Assembly: GCA_022567655.1 (NCBI GenBank)
Contig: JADFGO010000006.1
Span: forward strand, 1 to 45,331
From: Candidatus Neomarinimicrobiota bacterium
GTDB lineage: Bacteria; Fidelibacterota; SORT01
Length of the DNA: 45,331 nucleotides
Direction of reading: 5' to 3'
The notes below the pieces were generated by a model, which saw nothing but the letters and a program-made list of their open reading frames with translations, did not search any database and was not told the origin of the DNA. The stretch's first letter is position 1; each line of letters opens with the position of its first letter. Shown piece by piece: positions 9,031 through 17,504 of this stretch. The translations under genes and the position numbers were made by a program.

Positions 9031-10404
9031 ATGGCGGCAGAAGTTTACAATAACATACTCGAACTTATCGGAAATACACCCATTGTGAAGCTCAATAAAG
9101 TTGTCAAAAAGAAAGGTGCTGAGGTATTCGCGAAATTAGAATACTTAAATCCCGGCTCAAGCCTCAAAGACAGGATCGCAACTTATATCCTGGATGATGC
9201 TGTCGAAAGCGGCAAATTAAAACCCGGCGGAACAATTGTTGAAGCGACAAGCGGGAATACGGGTGCGGGACTCGCAATCGCCGCCGCCGTATTAGGATAC
9301 AATACGATTTTTGTAATGCCTGATAAAGTATCAAAAGAAAAAATACAGCTTTTGAAGGCATTGGGGGCGGAGGTGATAATTACTCCGACCGCCGTGGCGC
9401 CCGATTCACCCGAAAGTTATTACTCCGTGGCCAAAAAGGTTACTTCCGATACTCCTAATGCTTTTCTTTCCAACCAATATTTCAACCAGGCGAATCCGAA
9501 AGCGCATTACGAGACAACCGGACCTGAAATTTGGGAGCAGATGGGAAGTGAACTGGACGTCTTTGTATGCGGATTGGGTACTGGCGGTACAATAAGCGGC
9601 GTTGGAAAGTATTTGAAAGAAAAGAATCCTGATATAAAGATTATCGGCGCCGACCCTTACGGATCGATTTTGAAGACATTTAAGGAAAGCGAGGTTTTGA
9701 CCCAGGGAACTCCCTATCTCGTGGAGGGAATAGGAGAAGACATCATACCGGGCACTCTTCATTTGAAGTATGTGGATGAAATAATAAATGTTACGGACCG
9801 TGATTCGTTCAGAATGTCCAGACGGCTCACCCGCGAAGAGGGAATTTTTTGCGGCGGCTCCTCCGGGACGATTGCGCATGTTGCAGTAAACATTGCTTCT
9901 AAAATGAAGTCCGGAGAAAAAGTTCTTTGTATTATCCCTGACACCGGCGAGAGGTATTTATCGAAGCACCACTCGGACGAGTGGATGAGGGAAAAGCGGC
10001 TCCTTGGATCCGAGCTGACCACTGTTCGGTTGATATACGAAACTAAACCGGATAAAATTCCTCCCCTTCTATCCGTAAGCAAAGACCAATACGTAAAAGA
10101 TGCGTTAAAACTCATGAACGAATATAATGTTTCACAAATTCCCGTGATTGATGACAACGACTCCATCGGCTGTGTTCGGGAGAACAGGCTCCTCAGTAAG
10201 GTTCTTGACGATTCTGAGAACGTTAATCTGTTGATAGGAGAAATTATGGACAAGCCGTTACCGGTAATTGACGAAAGCAGCAATATAAAAAGCGCATCGA
10301 AAACCCTGAAAAAATCACCCGCTGCGCTTGTCCGCGACAGGGGAAAGATTGTGGGAATTATAACAAGGTTCGATATTCTTGAATTCACCGCCCATCTGGA
10401 ATAA
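9031..10404 (+). CDS. Cystathionine beta-synthase with C-terminal CBS-domain pair
   Basis: A 457-residue fold type II PLP enzyme. The PLP Lys is K46 (GSSLKDRIA), the substrate loop is TSGNTG at 73-78, and the phosphate-binding loop is GTGGT at 183-187. The segment YLVEGIGEDIIPGTL and the pattern DTGERYLSKHHSDEWM resemble eukaryotic-type cystathionine beta-synthase more than CysK/CysM. Residues about 340-457 form two CBS domains (Bateman module), a regulatory unit absent from plain cysteine synthases. It would condense serine and homocysteine to cystathionine in the cytoplasm; cysteine synthase activity is the alternative. The gene ends 3 bp before mgtE. Confidence 0.9.
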   Translation: MAAEVYNNILELIGNTPIVKLNKVVKKKGAEVFAKLEYLNPGSSLKDRIATYILDDAVESGKLKPGGTIVEATSGNTGAGLAIAAAVLGYNTIFVMPDKVSKEKIQLLKALGAEVIITPTAVAPDSPESYYSVAKKVTSDTPNAFLSNQYFNQANPKAHYETTGPEIWEQMGSELDVFVCGLGTGGTISGVGKYLKEKNPDIKIIGADPYGSILKTFKESEVLTQGTPYLVEGIGEDIIPGTLHLKYVDEIINVTDRDSFRMSRRLTREEGIFCGGSSGTIAHVAVNIASKMKSGEKVLCIIPDTGERYLSKHHSDEWMREKRLLGSELTTVRLIYETKPDKIPPLLSVSKDQYVKDALKLMNEYNVSQIPVIDDNDSIGCVRENRLLSKVLDDSENVNLLIGEIMDKPLPVIDESSNIKSASKTLKKSPAALVRDRGKIVGIITRFDILEFTAHLE

Positions 10405-10407
10405 CTG

Positions 10408-11757
10408 ATGCAGCCTCCTGAATCACACGTATTGTTAGACACTTACCGCAAGCTTATCCGGCGCGGCGCCACGAAGCATATATTGAATATGTTCAATAAA
10501 ACCCACCCGGCGGATACGGCGGTATTGTTCAGGCATTTTTCTCAAAAAGAAAGAATAATACTTTTCTCAAACATGTCGCCGGAATATGCTGCTGAAGTAA
10601 CGCGGGAATTGGATGAGACGCTGATTGTGGAGCTGCTGACCCAAAGCCAGGCAAATGATATCGTTATGTTGTTAAAACACATTCCCTCGGATGATGAAGC
10701 TGATATACTCGGCATTCTCCCCGAAGACTTGGTTGATGAAATACTCAACCTGTTGAAGGTGGAAGAAACAAGCGAAATGGAAGAACTCCTCAAATACGAC
10801 CCGCTTTCCGCCGGTGGTATTATGACTCCCCAATATTTCGCACTAAATGAAACGACCAGCGTGCAGGATGCCATAGACTCGCTCCAAAAATCCGAAGAAG
10901 CCGAAATGGCATTTTATCTCTATGTTACTGACGACAGGAACCACCTCGTGGGCGTTGTTTCGCTCAGGCAGCTCATCACAAACCTACCCACAATGAAGCT
11001 TTCCGAGATAATGAACGAAAAGCCGATATCCGTAACGACGGAGATAGAACAGGGTGAAGTCGCAAAGCTTGTTTCGAGATACAACATCATCGCGATACCG
11101 GTAGTGGATTCTGAGAACAAATTACTGGGTATAATTACCGTAGATGACATAATTGACGTCATAAGAGAAGAAGCTACGGAAGATTTTTTCAGAATGGCAG
11201 GCGCTGGAAAGGACAGGGAGATATTGCTGAAATCAACTTTTGGGGCGGCAAAATTACGATTCCCCTGGCTTCTTGCGACGTGGCTCGGTGGAATTATGGC
11301 ATCTCTGATCATAGGTCTTTATAAGGATTTTTTAGCAAATTGGATAATTATTGCCGCCTATATGCCTATCATAGTCGGTATGGGCGGAAACATAGGAACC
11401 CAGTCCTCTACCATTATCGTAAGGGGACTTGCAACGGGAAGGGTTACATTCAAATCTTCCTGGAACATTTTGATTAAAGAGATGCGCGTCGGACTCTTAC
11501 TCGGAGTTACATATGGAGTGTTGCTCACGATTTTCGCCGGCTATTTTTTTGAGGCGAATCTGACTATCGGACTGGCTGCCGGAATCGGAATTCTCTCCTC
11601 CATGGCTCTTGCCACGCTAACCGGAACTATGGCGCCTATACTACTTCAAAGATTCAATATTGACCCCGCTGTTGCGGCAGGACCATTCGTGACCACTTCC
11701 ATCGACATACTCGGTATAGCGCTTTATCTTTACGTTGCTGCATCCATGCTTGAATGA
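10408..11757 (+). CDS. mgtE: Magnesium transporter MgtE
   Basis: A 449-residue protein of typical MgtE length. It has an N-terminal helical superhelix (1-125), two CBS domains (about 130-255, GGIMTPQYFALNETTSVQDA and IAIPVVDSENKLLGIITVDD) and a five-helix transmembrane domain. Pore motifs are PIIVGMGGNIGTQSST near 315-330 and AAGPFVTTSIDILG near 425-440. It conducts Mg2+ across the inner membrane and is gated by Mg2+ binding between the N and CBS domains. It starts 3 bp after the cystathionine beta-synthase gene and overlaps the following glycosyltransferase by 23 bp, so the three are probably co-transcribed. Confidence 0.95.
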   Translation: MQPPESHVLLDTYRKLIRRGATKHILNMFNKTHPADTAVLFRHFSQKERIILFSNMSPEYAAEVTRELDETLIVELLTQSQANDIVMLLKHIPSDDEADILGILPEDLVDEILNLLKVEETSEMEELLKYDPLSAGGIMTPQYFALNETTSVQDAIDSLQKSEEAEMAFYLYVTDDRNHLVGVVSLRQLITNLPTMKLSEIMNEKPISVTTEIEQGEVAKLVSRYNIIAIPVVDSENKLLGIITVDDIIDVIREEATEDFFRMAGAGKDREILLKSTFGAAKLRFPWLLATWLGGIMASLIIGLYKDFLANWIIIAAYMPIIVGMGGNIGTQSSTIIVRGLATGRVTFKSSWNILIKEMRVGLLLGVTYGVLLTIFAGYFFEANLTIGLAAGIGILSSMALATLTGTMAPILLQRFNIDPAVAAGPFVTTSIDILGIALYLYVAASMLE

Positions 11758-12925
11758 CATACCCGTATCGTTAGCTGCCGTTTCAAATATTTTGCCTCCG
11801 TTCAATGCGCTAATAATTTTAATAGGTCTGCTTCACGGGCTTGTTATTATTTTCTTTCTGACAGGACTTCTTAGGAATAATAAGAAAAGACAAAATAACT
11901 ACACACCCTTCGTATCCATAATAATCGCCGCGCATAACGAAGCCCAGGGAATTGGAGATTGCCTGAACACTATCCTCGACCAATCTTATCCGTCAGACTC
12001 ATATGAGATCATCGTAGTTGATGACAGGTCCACGGACGAGACGGCTGAAATAGCAAAGACCTATTCGGCCAAACACGCGAACCTGAGTGTGGTGCACATC
12101 GACTCGGTCCCAAGCGGCATACATCCCAAGAAAAATGCTATAACGGAGGGTGTAAAAATTGCCCGTGGAGAAATAATAATCGAAACCGATGCCGACGTAT
12201 CAGTCGGTAAGAATTGGATCAAATCTATTACAAGCAGCTTTACACCCGATGTGGGTTTGGTGGTCGGGTCTTCGACAATACGCAAAGGTAAAAACAGATT
12301 CTTGGAAAACTTTCAGGCTGTTGATTTTCTAATGCTTGTTGCATCTGCCCAGGGGGCGTTAGGACACGGCATGCCGATGGGGGCAACCGGGCAAAATTTG
12401 GCGTATCGAAAAAAAGTGTTCGATGAAGTAGGCGGATTGTCAATTGATACCCGAAGATACGTCAGCAATGATATCCTTTTCCTCACTAAGGTGACGAAGA
12501 CCGGCTGGAAAATAGCAGGCAATAAAGATCGGGATGCCATCGTTTCGACGCTTGCCGTTGAGGGGTGGAGGCAGTTTTTTTCTCAACGGACACGGTGGGC
12601 TTCAAATGCTTACTGGAAAGAGATCAATTCACTCTTGTTGCTCATGTTGGGTGTCAACTACTTTATGAATCTGTTCGTTTTGAACGGTGTTTTCCAGCTG
12701 CTCTCAACCCAATCTATTTCTATGCCTTTAGTTTATTTGATCATTTACAAATTTGTAACCGAAGCTATTTTCTTAACCGTTGCGTCCGCTCCTTTCGGTC
12801 GCAGGGATCTATTAAGAAGTTTTCCGGCATGGTTCATGGTGGTTACGCCTTATATAATCCTTGTCGGTTTACTGGGGGGAATAGGAATCTTTAAATGGAA
12901 AGGCTATAGGGTAAGGTCGGTTTGA
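11735..12925 (+). CDS. Family 2 glycosyltransferase, membrane-anchored (first paralogue)
   Basis: About 396 residues. An N-terminal transmembrane helix (about 24-45) leads into a GT-A domain: VSIIIAAHNEA nucleotide-binding start, VVDDRSTD, a DxD-type TDADV, and QRTRW (QxxRW) near 285-289. Two or three hydrophobic helices close the protein. This is the architecture of processive or lipid-linked GT2 enzymes that use a UDP-sugar at the cytoplasmic face. The acceptor is unknown. No ATG start exists; TTG at 11735 or 11750 are candidates, giving an overlap with mgtE. It overlaps the next, homologous gene by 4 bp. Confidence 0.87.
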   Translation: MLHPCLNDIPVSLAAVSNILPPFNALIILIGLLHGLVIIFFLTGLLRNNKKRQNNYTPFVSIIIAAHNEAQGIGDCLNTILDQSYPSDSYEIIVVDDRSTDETAEIAKTYSAKHANLSVVHIDSVPSGIHPKKNAITEGVKIARGEIIIETDADVSVGKNWIKSITSSFTPDVGLVVGSSTIRKGKNRFLENFQAVDFLMLVASAQGALGHGMPMGATGQNLAYRKKVFDEVGGLSIDTRRYVSNDILFLTKVTKTGWKIAGNKDRDAIVSTLAVEGWRQFFSQRTRWASNAYWKEINSLLLLMLGVNYFMNLFVLNGVFQLLSTQSISMPLVYLIIYKFVTEAIFLTVASAPFGRRDLLRSFPAWFMVVTPYIILVGLLGGIGIFKWKGYRVRSV

Positions 12926-14055
12926 GCCTGATAGTAGTTTTAGCTCTAATTTATGCCGCGCTGATATTTTGGCTAACGGCAGGATTGCTCAAAGGTAAAA
13001 AAGTCTCCGGTTCCGGATATAGACCTAAAGTATCGGTGATTATTGCCGCACGAAACGAAGAATTGAATTTAGAACAATGCCTATTATCTCTTTCGAATCA
13101 AGACTATCCGGAAAACCTTTATGATGTATATATTATTGATGACAGGTCGGAAGACAAAACAAGGAAAATCGTTTCCAAGTTTACCGATCAACAACCCAAT
13201 TTCAACTTGATCGTTGTGGATGAAGTCCCCTTTAATGTCTCACCTAAAAAGAATGCTATTCAAAAGGGAATCGATGCATCGGACGGAGAAATAATAATGA
13301 CGACGGATGCTGACTGTTCCCCTCCCGAGGGTTGGATATCGGGTATCGTTTCGCATTACAATGATGAAAAGATAGGAATGGTAGCCGGGTATGCACCGTT
13401 ATATAAAAAAAATAAAGGACTAAAGGAAAGCCTTCTGAAGCTTGACGCTCTGTCTATCGCCGCAGTCGCATCCGGTTCGATCGGAATTGGATATCCGGTT
13501 ACATGTACCGGAAGAAATTTTTCTTACCGCCGGAGTGTTTATGAATCTATCAACGGATTCGAGGGATTGTGGCATTTCATGAGCGGTGACGATGACCTGT
13601 TGCTGCACAAGGCAAACAAAAAAGGGATAAAAATTTCTTATTCCTTTTTGTCATCTACGTTCGTTGAATCAAAAACTTACAGTGAAATCGGCGAAATATC
13701 AAACCAAAGAAGAAGGCACGCATCAAAAACACCGCACTACTATTCATTAACTGGTATGACAGGATTGAAAATCGCCCTTCCCTTAGTCTATCTTCTAAAC
13801 TTGTTCATAGTTTCTGGGCTGCTCGGAATCGGGGTCAGTCCTGCAGTTTTAGCCGTCTCGTTACTCTTGAAATCAACGGCGGAATTTTCACTTTTATACA
13901 CATTTTCATCTTTCACCGGAGACAGAAACGTTCTTAAATATTTTCCCCTTGCCCTCTTGATTCATCCATTTTATGTTGTAATTTATGGCGCCTGGGGTGC
14001 TTTAGGGAAATTCACATGGAAAGGACAAACAAGCAATCCTCTTAAGAGCAGTTAG
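12922..14055 (+). CDS. Family 2 glycosyltransferase, membrane-anchored (second paralogue)
   Basis: 377 residues, same architecture as its upstream neighbour: an N-terminal membrane helix, VSVIIAARNEELN, DDRSEDKT, TDADCSPPEGW, and C-terminal membrane helices. The QxxRW position reads QRRRHASK, a variant in which the final Trp is replaced by His. TTG at 12922 overlaps the previous stop codon in a TTGA junction, implying translational coupling. The pair looks like an old tandem duplication, or two steps of one glycolipid or polysaccharide pathway. Donor and acceptor are unknown. Confidence 0.87.
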   Translation: MSLIVVLALIYAALIFWLTAGLLKGKKVSGSGYRPKVSVIIAARNEELNLEQCLLSLSNQDYPENLYDVYIIDDRSEDKTRKIVSKFTDQQPNFNLIVVDEVPFNVSPKKNAIQKGIDASDGEIIMTTDADCSPPEGWISGIVSHYNDEKIGMVAGYAPLYKKNKGLKESLLKLDALSIAAVASGSIGIGYPVTCTGRNFSYRRSVYESINGFEGLWHFMSGDDDLLLHKANKKGIKISYSFLSSTFVESKTYSEIGEISNQRRRHASKTPHYYSLTGMTGLKIALPLVYLLNLFIVSGLLGIGVSPAVLAVSLLLKSTAEFSLLYTFSSFTGDRNVLKYFPLALLIHPFYVVIYGAWGALGKFTWKGQTSNPLKSS

Positions 14056-14086
14056 TTCAAAATTATCTTCATCTCGGCTCAGAGTT

Positions 14087-15127
14087 ATGCTTAGTACGGC
14101 GCTCCGAAACGCACGTGTGGTCAGTGCCTATAAATTATGGAACGCCCTTTTGGTCGCCACCTCATTTTATCTTTCCCGCTACTTCAAAAGAGTCGTTCAC
14201 TGGGGTAACCCGCTTATTCTCATGGTAGAACCTACTAATTATTGCAATTTAAAGTGCCCGCTCTGCCCATCAGGCAATGGGATGATGCAAAGGAATAAGG
14301 GAATGATGGAGCTCGATCTTTTCAAACGACTCATAAACTCTACTAAGGATTCGTTGTTTTTAGCAATGTTCTGGAATCAAGGCGAACCGTTCCTGAATAA
14401 AACGCTCCTTGACCAGGTGAAGTATGCGTACGAAAATAATGTTGCAACGGTCATAAGCACAAATGCGCACTACATTAGAACCCGGGCGGAGGCTGCAGCA
14501 GTGATAAATTCGGGCTTGAGCGAACTTATTATTTCACTTGACGGCGCCACAAAAGAAACTTATCTCGAATATCGGATAGGTGGAGACTTTGAAAAAGTAC
14601 TCGCTGCTATTCGGCTGCTCTCAGCCGAAAAGAAACGAACCGGTGCCCTGAGTCCTATAATTCACATCCAATTTTTACTTTTCAAGCACAATCAGCATGA
14701 GGTTGAACGTATAAGCCAAATGGCTAATGAACTGGGAGCTGATAAATATTCTTTTAAAACTGCGCAGGTCTACACCGACGCCGATGCAGAGAAATTTCTA
14801 CCGACCATTTCAAGCATGAACCGGTATGATGTCACCAACGGGTCCCGGACGCTTAAAGCTAATTGGCATGCCGGCTGCAAACGCATTTGGTTTACGGCTA
14901 TGGTAAACTGGGATGGCTCGATCGCTCCGTGCTGTTATGACAAAGACGTCGATTTCAAGTTAGGCGACGCAACCGGAGAGGAAATAAATAGTGTCTGGGA
15001 TGGTGATAACTTTAACCAATTTCGTGAAACAGTTTTAAAAGACAGACAGTCAATTGAAATGTGCCTCAATTGCACCGAGGGATTGAAGGTTAAACAGTTC
15101 CACAAGGTCAGATGGATATCACAATAA
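14087..15127 (+). CDS. Radical SAM protein with C-terminal SPASM-like cysteines
   Basis: 346 residues. The [4Fe-4S]/SAM motif CxxxCxxC is C53, C57, C60 (YCNLKCPLC). The core contains MFWNQGEPFLN and ISLDGATKETY, typical of this superfamily. The C-terminal part has APCCYDKD and MCLNCTEG, a SPASM/twitch-type auxiliary cluster region. Such proteins modify peptides, sugars or lipids by radical chemistry; the substrate cannot be read here. No small precursor peptide lies next to it. It follows the two glycosyltransferases by 31 bp in the same direction, so a role in the same surface or lipid pathway is a reasonable guess only. Confidence 0.85.
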   Translation: MLSTALRNARVVSAYKLWNALLVATSFYLSRYFKRVVHWGNPLILMVEPTNYCNLKCPLCPSGNGMMQRNKGMMELDLFKRLINSTKDSLFLAMFWNQGEPFLNKTLLDQVKYAYENNVATVISTNAHYIRTRAEAAAVINSGLSELIISLDGATKETYLEYRIGGDFEKVLAAIRLLSAEKKRTGALSPIIHIQFLLFKHNQHEVERISQMANELGADKYSFKTAQVYTDADAEKFLPTISSMNRYDVTNGSRTLKANWHAGCKRIWFTAMVNWDGSIAPCCYDKDVDFKLGDATGEEINSVWDGDNFNQFRETVLKDRQSIEMCLNCTEGLKVKQFHKVRWISQ

Positions 15128-15249
15128 ACCGGAAAACTACTGTTTGCATTATATACTTTACCCAATTATTTTTCCTGCATGTTCAGCCGAATCACTTCAA
15201 CGGTTATGTCACCTGATCTCTTAACGCGTCTTCCCCCTATAAGTTTTTT

Positions 15250-15663
15250 ATGAAAAATACACTGTCTGATTTTTTCGGGGCATTCCGTAAAACCATTATT
15301 GTATGGACGCTGCTGATTATCTTCGTTATTGCCGGAGTTTATTTCGGTGTACCAAAGAAAATTATCGGCGGGGGCATCATAGCTGTCGGATGGGTGACAG
15401 GCGCTTTCGCCGGGCTGATGATAATGATAGGCCTTGTTCCCTTGGTCGGCCCTATCATCGTAAGCGTCCTTTCGCTGCCTGTTATCTGGCTTTTAAACGG
15501 ACTTGGATACTTTGTTTCGATAATTGCTATAAAAAAGGGTTATAGCAAGGAAGTGGTAAATTCCCGAATATTAACAGCAGTCCTTATAGTTGGAATTGTT
15601 ATTGGATACGTCATATCGAAACTGATAGATTATTTTGGGGATACAGGCTTTAATATAATGTGA
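15250..15663 (+). CDS. Small four-helix membrane protein, unknown function
   Basis: 137 residues, not recognised. Four hydrophobic helices are visible (about 18-32, 38-62, 66-94, 109-126), with a Gly/Pro-rich loop (GLVPLVGP) and no polar catalytic motif. The ATG at 15250 is preceded 6 bp upstream by TATAAG (15238-15243), which could be a -10 box giving a nearly leaderless transcript. The stop codon is part of a hairpin shared with the convergent dinB. The preceding 122 bp hold no gene. Confidence 0.7.
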   Translation: MKNTLSDFFGAFRKTIIVWTLLIIFVIAGVYFGVPKKIIGGGIIAVGWVTGAFAGLMIMIGLVPLVGPIIVSVLSLPVIWLLNGLGYFVSIIAIKKGYSKEVVNSRILTAVLIVGIVIGYVISKLIDYFGDTGFNIM

Positions 15664-15683
15664 TCTGTTTTCGGTTCAGATCA
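15661..15683. terminator. Short hairpin between convergent genes
   Basis: TGATCTG (15661-15667) pairs perfectly with CAGATCA (15677-15683) around a 9-nt loop. The left arm begins with the stop codon of the membrane-protein gene and the right arm ends with the stop codon of dinB, read on the other strand. No long T tract follows on either side, so it is at best a weak bidirectional terminator. Confidence 0.45.
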
Positions 15684-16745
15684 TCTTTCGGGAAATAAGT
15701 CGATCTGTAAATTTTCCGGCTCAAAATTAAACAGTTTCACGCCTATCAGGCGTATACTTCTTCCTTTTTTGAAGTTCGAATAAATCATCTGCTCGGTGAG
15801 ATTCTGAATTATTAGCGTATCGTTACTCGAACGGGCGAGAGTTTTTGTCCGTGTGATAGTATCGAAATTTTCGAATCTCATCTTGATCCCGATACTTCTT
15901 GCCGTCAAACCTTTCTCTTTCATGAGGCGACATATATCAGCACACATCCTTGACGCCGTTTCTGCCAATCGTTCTGGTTTTTGAACATCAACTCTAAATG
16001 TTCGTTCCTTGCTTATGGATTTTCTCCTGTGTTCCAACAAGAGTTTATCGCTCGCAATCCCTCTGGCTCTTTTATATAGACCTTCCCCGTGTATCCCGAA
16101 TCTACTGCGAAGTTCTTTTTCGCTTAAACCTCTTAATTCGGCTATTGATCTTATGCCCAAATTCTTTAACCGCTCGCGCGTCTTAGGACCAACGCCCGGT
16201 ATAACGCCAACGTCCATAGGGCGGAGAAATCCGGCTTCTTTTCCCGGAAGTATTTCTAAAATACCTTCCGGCTTTGCATGATCTGACGCTATCTTCGCCA
16301 TCATTCTGTTGGTTCCTATTCCGATCGATACCGACAACTTCAAGTCTCTTGAAATTCTTAGTTTGATTTCTTCTGCAACGTTTAACGCTTTGTTTCCATT
16401 CGCTTCTATAGAGTCTGTCAGATCCACATATCCCTCGTCGATGCTCGTCCGCTCCACGTGCGGAGAATATTCTTTCAATATGCTGAAGACACTGTTTGAA
16501 TATCGCGAATATTCACCGAACCTCCCGCTTATTCTGATCAAGTGTGGACATAATTTGAATGCTCTGAACATAGGCATCGCTGAGTGAATTCCATATTTCC
16601 TTGCTTCATATGATGCGGAGGCAACAACACCTCTTCCAGTCGGGCTTCCACCAACAACCACCGGTTTACCCTTAAGACTTGTATCTTTCGCCTGTTCGAC
16701 TGAAACGTAAAACTGATCGATGTCCATATGTGCTATTATCGCCAT
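15681..16745 (-). CDS. dinB: DNA polymerase IV (Y-family translesion polymerase)
   Basis: 354 residues, standard DinB length. Catalytic acidic residues are D8 (MDIDQFYVSVE) and D103-E104 (SIDEGYVDLT). A helix-hairpin-helix segment (VGPKTRERLKNLGI) and a little-finger domain follow. The C-terminus ends QIDLFPER, in which Q347-F351 (QIDLF) fits the beta-clamp binding motif. It performs error-prone bypass of damaged template. It starts 19 bp downstream of lexA on the same strand, so it is expected to be in the SOS-controlled lexA transcript. Confidence 0.96.
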   Translation of the reverse strand: MAIIAHMDIDQFYVSVEQAKDTSLKGKPVVVGGSPTGRGVVASASYEARKYGIHSAMPMFRAFKLCPHLIRISGRFGEYSRYSNSVFSILKEYSPHVERTSIDEGYVDLTDSIEANGNKALNVAEEIKLRISRDLKLSVSIGIGTNRMMAKIASDHAKPEGILEILPGKEAGFLRPMDVGVIPGVGPKTRERLKNLGIRSIAELRGLSEKELRSRFGIHGEGLYKRARGIASDKLLLEHRRKSISKERTFRVDVQKPERLAETASRMCADICRLMKEKGLTARSIGIKMRFENFDTITRTKTLARSSNDTLIIQNLTEQMIYSNFKKGRSIRLIGVKLFNFEPENLQIDLFPER

Positions 16746-16764
16746 GGCTGCCTTAACCGCCTTT

Positions 16765-17376
16765 CTATAGGTATTTTCGAAGGATGCCTATTACTACCCC
16801 CCTTATTTGTACGCTGTCGGCGGGCAGTATAAGCGGCAACATTTTTTCATTCGCCGGCTGCAGTCTTATTTTACCGTTCTCCGGATAGAATTTCTTTATA
16901 GTCGCCTCGTCTCCCCCTACAAGCGCGACTACCGTTTCGCCGCTTTCGGCATTGGATCGCTCTTCCACAATTACATAGTCACCGTCCCTTATCTGTTCAT
17001 CTATCATCGAATTACCCCTGACTTTCAAGACGTAGTGGCTTCCGAATCCTATCATATCTCCCGGTACGCTTATCTCCTCAGTGGGGTCTTCTATGGCGAC
17101 AATAGGCTCGCCAGCAGCGACAAGTCCAAGCAGCGGAAGATTTACAGCCTTGATTTCAGACGGTTCTGAAACGATCTCAATTGACCTGCTTCGATTCCAC
17201 TGTTTGGTAATCATCCCCTTTTCCACAAGATGCTTTAAATGTTTGTGCACCGTCCCCTTAGATCGATATCCGAGTCCGTCCGCTATCTCTTCGTAGCTCG
17301 GCGAGTATCCATTCAATTCCTGAAAGCTGCCGATGTAGTCCATGACACGCCGCTGTTTTTTTGTGAGTACCAACAT
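16765..17376 (-). CDS. lexA: LexA SOS repressor (S24 autopeptidase)
   Basis: 203 residues. An N-terminal winged helix-turn-helix (1-70; SPSYEEIADGLGYRSKGTVHKHLKHL) is followed by the S24 peptidase domain. The self-cleavage bond is A88-G89 (VAAGEP), the nucleophile S123 (RGNSMID) and the general base K161 (ATIKKF). RecA-ssDNA filaments would trigger cleavage and derepress the regulon, which includes dinB immediately downstream. ATG at 17376 has an AGGAGG ribosome binding site at 17379-17384, one of the few strong ones in the window. It is transcribed divergently from nothing: dnaA lies upstream on the same strand. Confidence 0.97.
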   Translation of the reverse strand: MLVLTKKQRRVMDYIGSFQELNGYSPSYEEIADGLGYRSKGTVHKHLKHLVEKGMITKQWNRSRSIEIVSEPSEIKAVNLPLLGLVAAGEPIVAIEDPTEEISVPGDMIGFGSHYVLKVRGNSMIDEQIRDGDYVIVEERSNAESGETVVALVGGDEATIKKFYPENGKIRLQPANEKMLPLILPADSVQIRGVVIGILRKYL

Positions 17377-17405
17377 AGCCTCCTATCAATTAGTGAACAA
17401 AATGC

Positions 17406-17424
17406 GTACGTATTATAAGCGTAC
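17406..17424. promoter_or_regulatory. Candidate LexA operator
   Basis: The inverted repeat GTACG-N9-CGTAC is centred on the -10 box of the lexA promoter, where autorepression is expected. TACGC also recurs upstream in the spacer on the coding strand. It does not match the E. coli (CTGT-N8-ACAG) or Bacillus (GAAC-N4-GTTC) boxes, so assignment rests on position and symmetry. Confidence 0.5.
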
Positions 17425-17440
17425 AAAAAGCGTATGTCAA
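17412..17440 (-). promoter_or_regulatory. lexA-dinB promoter
   Basis: On the minus strand TTGACA (17440-17435), a 17-bp spacer and TATAAT (17417-17412) match the sigma70-type consensus exactly. The expected transcription start near 17405 leaves a leader of about 29 nt containing the AGGAGG site. Confidence 0.85.
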
Positions 17441-17504
17441 GCTTTTTCGCTGAGCTTTCAGTAAATTACAATCTGCGCTATATTTTATTCTGACTACGGA
17501 ATTG

